A stretch of DNA of 11,784 nucleotides from Desulfobacterales bacterium C00003060. GTDB lineage: Bacteria; Desulfobacterota; Desulfobacteria; Desulfobacterales; C00003060. Of the stretch, positions 6,598-11,784 are shown in pieces. Both the position numbers and the translations under genes were made by a program. The stretch lies in the NCBI GenBank assembly GCA_001751085.1, contig MAXP01000038.1, positions 1 through 11,784 of the forward strand. The letters run 5' to 3'. The notes beneath the pieces were generated by a model. The model had not been told where the DNA came from. It saw only the letters and a list, made by a program, of their open reading frames with translations, and made no database searches. Every line of letters begins with the position of its first letter. The first letter of the stretch is position 1.

Positions 6598-7953
6598 TTA
6601 TGAGTCGTCTTCAAGCCCCATCGCTCGAATCAACCGGGCCCGGGCTACGTTAAAGAAGACCATGGCTTTGGTGTAGTTGGTTTTGGCTTGCGTCAGCCTG
6701 GTTTGAGCATCCAGCATCTCAGTGGCAGTTGCCACCTGTTCCCGGTAACGCTCGTTGCTGATCCGGAGATTTTCCTTTGCAGATTCCAAGCTCTTTTTGA
6801 CCACCCATATATATTTCTCTGCGGCCTGCAGATCCAGGTAATAGGTCTTTACCTCCAAACGAACAGCATCTTTGATTTTTTCCAGGGTCTGTTTGGCCTG
6901 GTGCAGGCGAGCCTTCTGGCGGTTGACAGCGTACCCTGTCCTGCCCCACTCAAAAAAGGTTATGGTGGCCAAAGCCATGACGTCCCAGTTTTCCCGATCC
7001 ACGAACTCGCTTCCATTAACGGCCGGATCATCGCCTGCCCGGTAATAGTTTCCGAAGATGCTCACCTTGGGATAATAGTCGCTTCTGGCCAGGGTGATCT
7101 CCTTTTCCGTGCTGGCAACGTTCTTTTCAGCCTCCATCAGCTCCGGCCTTTTTTGCAGCGAGACCTCCAGGCAAGACTCATACGATCTTTCATAGGGCTG
7201 CTCCGAGAGGATATCCTCCACTGCCACTTCTTGATCAATTGGTCGACGCAGGATAGTGTTAAAACGGGCCTTGGCCACCTTTAGATCGTTTTCATCCTGG
7301 ATGAGTTGCTGCTTGGCTTCCGCCAACCGTACGTCGGCATCAAGCACATCGACCTTGGGGCTCATTCCCACCCGATAGAAATTCTCCGCCACCTCCAGTT
7401 GTGCTTGCAACTGATTGACGGACTGTTCGTCCACTTCACAGATCTTGTCCGCGCTCAAGATGCCAAGGTATGCCTCCTTTACCTTCAAGATGAGGTCAAG
7501 CCTGACCTGATCAAACTGGATCTTGGCTACATCCAGCCCCAGTTTAGCCAACTGGTAATTGGACAGGGTGGCGAAACCGGTAAAGAGCGGCTGTTCAACG
7601 GTACCTGTGAAACGGTACTGATTCTGATCGGCAAAATCGAATTGCTTGCCGTTAATTACACCATAGGGAATCTCACTGAGGCGCCGGTAGGTGTACTCGG
7701 CACTCAACGACGGCAGGAAGCCGGTTTTTGCCCCCTTTTTCTGCTCTTGGGCGGCCCGGATCTCATGCCGGGCGACTTTTATGGTGAGATTCCGCTCCAG
7801 CGCTATCTCAATACTCTGCTTGAGAGTCAATAAGGGCGATTCTTCCTTGGAACTGCAGTCGTGCACCACAGCACTCAGCATCCCTATAGCTCCGACGATT
7901 AGAGAAAAGCCAATGATACGCAGCCGGGCTGCCGTTCTCTTGTTTCTGATCAT
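6598..7953 (-). CDS. TolC-family outer-membrane efflux protein
   Basis: A 451-residue protein with a hydrophobic export signal at about 11-30 and two outer-membrane-factor repeats. The first runs about 42-235, with KTGFLPSLSAEYTYR near 76-90 and NFYRVGMSPKVDVLDADVRL near 191-210. The second runs about 255-447, with ARSDYYPKVSIFGNYYRAG near 289-307 and ERYREQVATATEMLDAQTRL near 401-420. Family members form trimeric channels through the outer membrane and periplasm that work with inner-membrane pumps (RND, ABC or MFS) or type I secretion. No pump or membrane-fusion gene is in the window, so the partner is unknown. The first ATG is the only start after an in-frame stop; aggaag sits directly against it, an unusually tight spacing. 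The gene is 50 nt downstream of transaldolase on the same strand and may be cotranscribed. Confidence 0.93.
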   Translation of the reverse strand: MIRNKRTAARLRIIGFSLIVGAIGMLSAVVHDCSSKEESPLLTLKQSIEIALERNLTIKVARHEIRAAQEQKKGAKTGFLPSLSAEYTYRRLSEIPYGVINGKQFDFADQNQYRFTGTVEQPLFTGFATLSNYQLAKLGLDVAKIQFDQVRLDLILKVKEAYLGILSADKICEVDEQSVNQLQAQLEVAENFYRVGMSPKVDVLDADVRLAEAKQQLIQDENDLKVAKARFNTILRRPIDQEVAVEDILSEQPYERSYESCLEVSLQKRPELMEAEKNVASTEKEITLARSDYYPKVSIFGNYYRAGDDPAVNGSEFVDRENWDVMALATITFFEWGRTGYAVNRQKARLHQAKQTLEKIKDAVRLEVKTYYLDLQAAEKYIWVVKKSLESAKENLRISNERYREQVATATEMLDAQTRLTQAKTNYTKAMVFFNVARARLIRAMGLEDDS

Positions 7954-7964
7954 CTTCCTATCTC

Positions 7965-7997
7965 GTGACCGTTCACCCGAGAGGCTGAACTATTACC
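7965..7997 (-). repeat. Decayed GAAC-type repeat between transaldolase and TolC genes
   Basis: On the minus strand it reads ggtaatagttcagcct and then ctcgggtgaacggtcac. Its core gtgaacggtcac is one base from gtgaacggttac, the core of the repeats at 3412-3442 and 11565-11590. It occupies most of the 50-nt spacer. Confidence 0.45.
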
Positions 7998-8003
7998 CTG
8001 TTT

Positions 8004-9095
8004 CTAATGCGCGGCCTTGTCTGCAACTGCATCCACGAGTTCTTTATAAGAGACACAGAAGGCATCCACGCCCTCCTTTTGGATCTCATCACATATTCTA
8101 TCTAAGTCTATCCCTTGCTGCTGTAACAAGTCCAGGTATTGTCTTGCTTCGGCCAGGTCTTGTTCGATCGTCAATATAGGAGTGCCATGGTCCAGGAAGA
8201 ACTCAACCGTACTGTGTGGAATTGTGTTGATAGTGTCCTTGCCTATCAGTTCGTCAACATATTTAACATCGCTGTATGCAGGGTTCTTTGTACTCGTGCT
8301 TCCCCAAAGGACTCGCTGAATACGCGCCCCTTTTGAAGCTAAATCGCCGAAGATCCCATCATAAAACAATTCCTTGAATCTCTGGTAAATCATCTTGGCA
8401 TTTGCCACAGCGATTCTGCCCTTGAGGCCATCAATCTCAAGGCCCTCAAGTATCTTATCGATTTCGTTGTCTACCCTGCTTACAAAGACACTTGCAACGG
8501 AACAAACGTTCTCAACGGAATTCCCGTCCTCAAGTCTCTTGCTTAAGCCGTCTATGTAAGCCATAGCGCTTGCTTCATAGTGTTTCAGGGAGAATAGAAG
8601 GGTAACATTTACATTGATACCCTCTCGAGCAAGGACCCTTATGGCCTCGAAGCCCTCCTTGGTGCCGGGGACCTTAATCATAAGGTTGGGTCTGGCTACA
8701 TCCTTATGGATTTCCATGGCATGGTCAATGGTTTTTCCCTGGTCATGAGCGTAGTAGGGGTCCACCTCAAGGCTCACATAACCATCACGTCCATTAGTCG
8801 CTTTATAGGTATCATACAGCATGTCTGCGGCAGATTGAATGTCCTGTACGGTAATCAAGTTACAGATCTCATCGGGTGACTTGCCTGCCTTGGCAAGTTC
8901 GCGTATGGATGAATCATATACCGAAGATCCCCTCACTGCTTTTTCAAAAATACTCGGGTTGGAAGTGACCCCTGTAATACCCAAGGCAAAGAGTTCCTCA
9001 AACTTGCCATTTTGTATCAATCTCCTGTCTATGTTATCATACCACGGGCTCTGCCCAGCAACCAATAAGCCCTTTAAATTATTATCAGTATTCAT
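8004..9095 (-). CDS. tal: Transaldolase, long (about 360-residue) form
   Basis: A 363-residue cytoplasmic enzyme of the non-oxidative pentose phosphate pathway. It moves a dihydroxyacetone unit between sedoheptulose 7-phosphate and glyceraldehyde 3-phosphate. The Schiff-base lysine is K141 in LMIKVPGT. Other family signatures are GITGVTSNPSIF (39-50), VSLEVDP (107-112), INVNVTLLFSL (160-170), SRVDNEID (206-213) and WGSTSTKNP (264-272). The length and sequence fit the mycobacterial/cyanobacterial subfamily rather than the about 220-residue form. The ATG at 9095 has a good site (gaggggg, 4 nt upstream). No other pentose-phosphate gene is nearby. It is the first gene of a possible two-gene unit with the TolC-family gene. 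Confidence 0.95.
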   Translation of the reverse strand: MNTDNNLKGLLVAGQSPWYDNIDRRLIQNGKFEELFALGITGVTSNPSIFEKAVRGSSVYDSSIRELAKAGKSPDEICNLITVQDIQSAADMLYDTYKATNGRDGYVSLEVDPYYAHDQGKTIDHAMEIHKDVARPNLMIKVPGTKEGFEAIRVLAREGINVNVTLLFSLKHYEASAMAYIDGLSKRLEDGNSVENVCSVASVFVSRVDNEIDKILEGLEIDGLKGRIAVANAKMIYQRFKELFYDGIFGDLASKGARIQRVLWGSTSTKNPAYSDVKYVDELIGKDTINTIPHSTVEFFLDHGTPILTIEQDLAEARQYLDLLQQQGIDLDRICDEIQKEGVDAFCVSYKELVDAVADKAAH

Positions 9096-9117
9096 ACTAC
9101 CCCCTCGTATGTTTTAG

Positions 9118-9283
9118 GTTAACCGGTTGTCCGGCTAGCCTTTTGAAATGAGTTGCGAGTCGTGCAGGCTCAATCCTCAATGCTGAAGGAGATCTTGTTG
9201 CTTCCTTGAGCCTTGCGGTTGTTTGCCACCCAGGATTTTATTTGTCCAACCGGTGAACCGGCCAACGGGCACGCGGGTTAACC
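9118..9283. repeat. Intergenic CCGGTT-type inverted repeats
   Basis: The palindrome ggttaacc occurs at 9118-9125 and again at 9276-9283. Just inside, ccggttgtccgg (9123-9134) is repeated in inverted form, with two differences, as ccggtgaaccgg (9249-9260). A shorter pair, ggctcaa/ttgagcc (9167-9173 and 9205-9211), lies between. The function is unknown; operators for the divergent genes or a decayed palindromic repeat are both possible. Confidence 0.4.
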
Positions 9284-9633
9284 GAATATTTACATTGACC
9301 GAGCATGTGACCTGGAGTAATGGGAAAAGACGATATACTCCGTATGATCACAATCTGCGTTTTCTTGTGGCAAAAGTTTCAATTCAAGCCGTGCTGGATA
9401 TAACTAATAGTCAGATGGGTGTCAACCACGGATTAATGGCATCCTTCACGACAGGTCAAAAGTAGTTTACGCTTTGTTGATCTTGTATTTTGGCAGTGAA
9501 ATTTGAAATTTGAAATTTGAAATTGGGAAAAACACAAAGATGTAGATGCGTTACCTAATTTCGAATTTCCAGTTTCGACATCGCCATTCAATTCGATAAT
9601 ACACGCTTTTTCGAAAAAAGTGTAAATTGGTGA
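9284..9633. other. Gene-free stretch between transaldolase and the PBP4-type gene
   Basis: Only one short frame (9223-9465, TTG start) is open here. It has no recognisable domain, ribosome-binding site or conserved motif, and I do not call it. The stretch holds the gaaattt tandem array (9498-9524), an aatttcgaatttcc-type segment (9557-9578), and a weak hairpin of T and A runs around 9601-9623. No clear promoter was found for the genes on either side. Confidence 0.5.
9498..9524. repeat. Short tandem repeat of gaaattt (almost four copies)
   Basis: Three exact gaaattt units and a fourth lacking the last T run in tandem from 9498. A related aatttcgaatttcc segment lies at 9557-9578. The units are far too short and uniform for CRISPR. 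Confidence 0.85.
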
Positions 9634-9720
9634 ATGAAGGATGCCGGATTAAAGGTCATTGGCTGGATCTGTGCTTATTGCATTGCCGATGCATGGCCAC
9701 GTTTTTGCCTAACTCATTAT

Positions 9721-11139
9721 ATGCAAGTCCCCAAACGCCTTTCCGAGATTCTGAAGCGAATTCCGGCTCTATTGAGCCCTGTTGCTCTCTTTTGTGCTGT
9801 GTGGTTGGTGCAGTGTGCGATCTTCCCGGCCCGGCCGGCATGTTCCTCGCGCACCCAAACACTCTCCGTGCAAGGGGAAGGGCAGGGTGGGGGTGAATTA
9901 CGATCTTGTCTCTTGAGCCGGATCTCCTCACAAGATGCCCTGCTGGTTGCGGGCCCGGGTGGTAATGTTATCTGCAGCAAGAATGAAATGAGAAGATGTG
10001 TCCCTGCCTCCACCCTGAAAATTCTAACGGCCCTTGCAGCTATTGATCACCTGGGAAAGTCCTACAGGTTCCGGACCGAATTCTATCAAGACCGCGACCA
10101 AAACCTGAAAATAAAGGGATATGGGGACCCCATGCTTGTATCCGAGACGTGGCAAGAGATATCTCAATCTCTTGCCTTGAGTCTCCATGGTTTCAAGGAT
10201 CTTATCCTCGACGATACCTATTTTGTCCATGACATCCATATTCCGGGGGTTGGCTCTTCCACCAATCCCTATGATGCCCCTAATGGGGCGTTGTGTGCAA
10301 ACTTTAACACGGTTTTTTTGAAGCGGGATGACACAGGCAGGATCGTTTCAGCAGAACCGCAGACCCCCATGACCCCGTTTGTCCTTAAGAAGCTTCGGCT
10401 ATCAAGTTCAAGCAGCGGCCGCCACACCCTTTGCCTCAACGGGCGTGACGCTGCGCGCTATGCAGGGGATCTCCTTTTGTATTTCTTAAAGGAAAGGGGC
10501 CAGGTTTTTCAGGGTGAGGTCCGCGCAGGCAAAGTGGAACCTGAAGACTCGCTGGTTTACACCTATCATTCGGCTCTTACCCTTGAGCAGGTCCTGAAGA
10601 AGATGTTTGAGTTTTCGAATAACTTTATGGCTAATCAGATCCTGATCACTCTCGGCGCCCATGTGCACGGCCCACCCGGAACCCTGGCCAAAGGCGTTAT
10701 GGTAGTTTCTGACTATGCTCGGGATGTGTTGCACATAGACGATGTTGAGATTGCAGAGGGATCCGGGATTTCAAGAAACAACCGCATGTCGGTCCTGGAT
10801 ATGCTTGCCGTGTTGAGGCGTTTTGAGGCTTACAGGGGCCTTCTTGTCCACAAGGGACGGGTTTTTTACAAAAGCGGGACATTAAGGGATATTAAGACGA
10901 GGGCCGGATACATCGAGGGCAAATCCGGCACCCTTTATTATTTTGTTATCTTTCTGAACAGGTCGCGCGCGGATATTGATTCCATTTTGGACTGTGTTAA
11001 AAGGAGTCTTGATAGAGGAAGTGGCAATGATGAAGATTTTTTGCAGGACTTTTCTTGTAAGCATCCTTGTGGTCTTTTTGACTTGCGGGTGTGGGGGCAA
11101 GGAAGAGCAGGGGGGGCTCGTCTCCGATGCTGCACCTGA
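9721..11139 (+). CDS. dacB: D-alanyl-D-alanine carboxypeptidase/endopeptidase, PBP4 (S13) family
   Basis: From the ATG at 9721 this is 472 residues. The enzyme trims or cleaves peptidoglycan stem peptides in the periplasm. A signal peptide covers about residues 1-40 (basic KRLSEILKR, then a hydrophobic run ending in ARPACSS). The active-site serine and lysine are S97-T-L-K100 (PASTLKIL). The second motif is S299-N-N301 (EFSNNFMANQ) and the third is KSG at 384-386 (YKSGTL), with Ser for the usual Thr. EGSGISRNN is the family's DGSGLSR block. KGYGDP and ILDDTYF belong to the domain inserted between the first two motifs. An ATG at 9634 would add 29 residues with no better ribosome-binding site; 9721 is preferred because it begins a normal signal peptide. 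Residues 44-60 are encoded by a repeat (9853-9899). The last 37 or so residues lie over the next gene and look non-homologous, probably after a lost stop. Confidence 0.9.
   Translation: MQVPKRLSEILKRIPALLSPVALFCAVWLVQCAIFPARPACSSRTQTLSVQGEGQGGGELRSCLLSRISSQDALLVAGPGGNVICSKNEMRRCVPASTLKILTALAAIDHLGKSYRFRTEFYQDRDQNLKIKGYGDPMLVSETWQEISQSLALSLHGFKDLILDDTYFVHDIHIPGVGSSTNPYDAPNGALCANFNTVFLKRDDTGRIVSAEPQTPMTPFVLKKLRLSSSSSGRHTLCLNGRDAARYAGDLLLYFLKERGQVFQGEVRAGKVEPEDSLVYTYHSALTLEQVLKKMFEFSNNFMANQILITLGAHVHGPPGTLAKGVMVVSDYARDVLHIDDVEIAEGSGISRNNRMSVLDMLAVLRRFEAYRGLLVHKGRVFYKSGTLRDIKTRAGYIEGKSGTLYYFVIFLNRSRADIDSILDCVKRSLDRGSGNDEDFLQDFSCKHPCGLFDLRVWGQGRAGGARLRCCT
9853..9899 (-). repeat. PHPNPLP-type interspersed repeat inside the PBP4-type gene
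   Basis: Translated on the minus strand, it gives IHPHPALPLARRVF. This is close to the PHPNPLPQGE peptide encoded by a palindromic repeat common in many bacterial genomes. Its GC-rich, imperfectly palindromic sequence (ctctccgtgcaagggg at the centre) differs from the flanking DNA. It lies in frame between the signal peptide and the catalytic domain, where an insertion would be tolerated. Confidence 0.55.
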
Positions 11140-11560
11140 CTTTGCACTCAAGGATGTAAATGGCGGTATCCGCCGCCTGTCTGACCTGAGCGGGAAGGTT
11201 GTTCTCTTAAGTTTTTTTGCAACCTGGTGTGGTCCATGCCGTCAGGAGATTCCTGATCTGGTCGGGCTTTATAAGAGATTCAGAGATAAAGGGTTTGAGA
11301 TCATAGGGGTGTCCCTCGATAAGGAAGGTGAATCCATTCTGAGGCCATTCATTGATCACTACGGGATCACTTACCCAATTGTACTGGGAACCAGGGAGGT
11401 CGTTCTGGATTACGGTGGGTTCGAGAGGATTCCGGTTACCTTCCTGATAGACCGGTACGGTAGAATCAGCGATTATTTTTTTGGGTTTCGGCCGGGTTAT
11501 GTGATAGGGCAATCCGTAGAAGAACTCCTGAAACAAAGAGACCAATCGGAAAGCCCCTAA
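11027..11560 (+). CDS. TlpA/ResA-like thioredoxin-fold lipoprotein
   Basis: A 177-residue thiol-disulfide oxidoreductase-like protein of the TlpA/ResA/AhpC-TSA group. The N-terminus is a lipoprotein-type signal (FLVSILVVFLTCGCGG), with C22 the likely lipidated cysteine; the lipobox is not a perfect match. A linker leads to the thioredoxin domain (about 34-170). The active site is W67-C-G-P-C71, and the cis-proline is P136 in RIPVTFLID. Such proteins reduce disulfides outside the cytoplasm, for example in cytochrome c maturation, but no partner is nearby. The ATG at 11027 follows agagga (11014-11019) at good spacing; upstream in-frame codons to 10976 are less likely. It overlaps the PBP4-type gene by 113 nt, and both are probably cotranscribed. 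No intrinsic terminator follows; the long repeat begins 4 nt after the stop. Confidence 0.9.
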   Translation: MMKIFCRTFLVSILVVFLTCGCGGKEEQGGLVSDAAPDFALKDVNGGIRRLSDLSGKVVLLSFFATWCGPCRQEIPDLVGLYKRFRDKGFEIIGVSLDKEGESILRPFIDHYGITYPIVLGTREVVLDYGGFERIPVTFLIDRYGRISDYFFGFRPGYVIGQSVEELLKQRDQSESP

Positions 11561-11564
11561 GAGG

Positions 11565-11705
11565 AACCGTTCACGGGTTCAGAGGTTCAGAGGTTCAAAG
11601 GTTGTATTCTCATCACCATACGCCATTTTCTAAACGTTTTGCAGGATAAAACCGACCGTTCCCACATTCCCACAAACCTGCCCGCCATTGCCGACCTCTT
11701 GGGAT
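11565..11705. repeat. Right copy of the long dispersed repeat (inverted relative to 1-132)
   Basis: This is the reverse complement of 1-132, with long identical blocks and one extra 8-base unit. Read on the minus strand it shows four GAAC tetranucleotides at exact 8-base spacing, ending gaacggtt. It starts 4 nt after the thioredoxin-lipoprotein stop codon. The full repeat may extend beyond 11705, since the left copy is cut off by the window edge. Confidence 0.85.
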
Positions 11706-11784
11706 ATGCCCGTTCCGTACATGACAGGCGAGGCAGGCGGGTCTGGAACATGGCACTTGCCAATTATGTGGCAAAACCAGCGTT
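11706..11784. other. Right-edge flank, no gene called
   Basis: A small hairpin, ttgcca/tggcaa (11757-11762 with 11769-11774), is the only clear structure. A 26-codon frame from the ATG at 11706 stays open to the window edge but has no ribosome-binding site or recognisable motif. It may be the outer part of the dispersed repeat. Confidence 0.35.

Noticed and set aside
6688..7833. Long plus-strand frames antisense to the TolC-family gene
   Set aside because: They are mirror frames of a well-supported coding sequence and show no motif of their own.
7849..7870. TolC-family protein as a lipoprotein (Cys33)
   Set aside because: The residues before Cys33 (VVHDC) do not form a lipobox; an ordinary cleaved signal peptide is more likely.
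9223..9465. 80-codon plus-strand frame with a TTG start
   Set aside because: It has no ribosome-binding site, domain or conserved motif, and it overlaps the intergenic inverted repeats.
9498..9524. Possible CRISPR-like array
   Set aside because: The units are 7 bases long, in direct tandem and without spacers. There are no cas genes.
9627..9896. 89-codon frame overlapping the start of the PBP4-type gene
   Set aside because: It is an alternate frame of the signal-peptide region, with no domain. The S13 frame has clear catalytic motifs.

Overview
The window looks like chromosomal sequence from a Gram-negative, anaerobe-type bacterium, most likely a deltaproteobacterial lineage (Desulfobacterota or relatives). 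This is an inference from three things: the coupled ctpA/divergent-polysaccharide-deacetylase pair, the outer-membrane TolC-family and lipoprotein-type proteins, and the abundance of short dispersed intergenic repeats. No rRNA or lineage-specific marker is present, so the placement is tentative.

Layout from left to right. Positions 1-132 carry one copy of a long dispersed repeat whose inverted partner lies at 11565-11705. A Nudix hydrolase (214-702) and a CxxCxxCC cysteine-cluster protein (897-1298) follow on the plus strand, separated by repeat-rich DNA. A two-gene minus-strand operon (3359 down to 1363) encodes an S66 LD-carboxypeptidase and a class-C-beta-lactamase-fold serine hydrolase with a 4-nt start/stop overlap. 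Next comes tRNA-Pro(GGG) at 3516-3592 with a recognisable promoter and a good intrinsic terminator. Then there is an orphan minus-strand terminator at 3757-3810 that may end a small RNA. A plus-strand pair follows: CtpA-type S41 protease (4038-5399), overlapping by 4 nt a YibQ-like divergent polysaccharide deacetylase (5396-6568). Convergent to it are a TolC-family outer-membrane protein (7953-6598) and, upstream of that on the same strand, a long-form transaldolase (9095-8004). A 0.5-0.6 kb gene-free stretch holds several simple and inverted repeats. The window closes with a PBP4-type DD-carboxypeptidase (9721-11139) overlapping by 113 nt a TlpA-like thioredoxin lipoprotein (11027-11560), then the right copy of the long repeat.

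Functional theme: five of the ten protein genes belong to families that act on peptidoglycan or control the enzymes that do: LdcA, the beta-lactamase-like hydrolase, CtpA, YibQ-like deacetylase and PBP4. TlpA and TolC add further envelope functions. Nudix and transaldolase are metabolic, and the cysteine-cluster protein is of unknown role.

I found no CRISPR array, phage module, transposase, toxin-antitoxin pair or convincing new multi-gene system. The most interesting signals are non-coding. They are the 130-140 bp inverted copies at both ends, a family of GAAC-octamer repeats in intergenic DNA, palindromes that appear to have extended or entered coding regions (Nudix tail, cysteine-cluster tail, PBP4 linker), and the candidate minus-strand sRNA. 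The PBP4/TlpA overlap looks like a lost stop codon.
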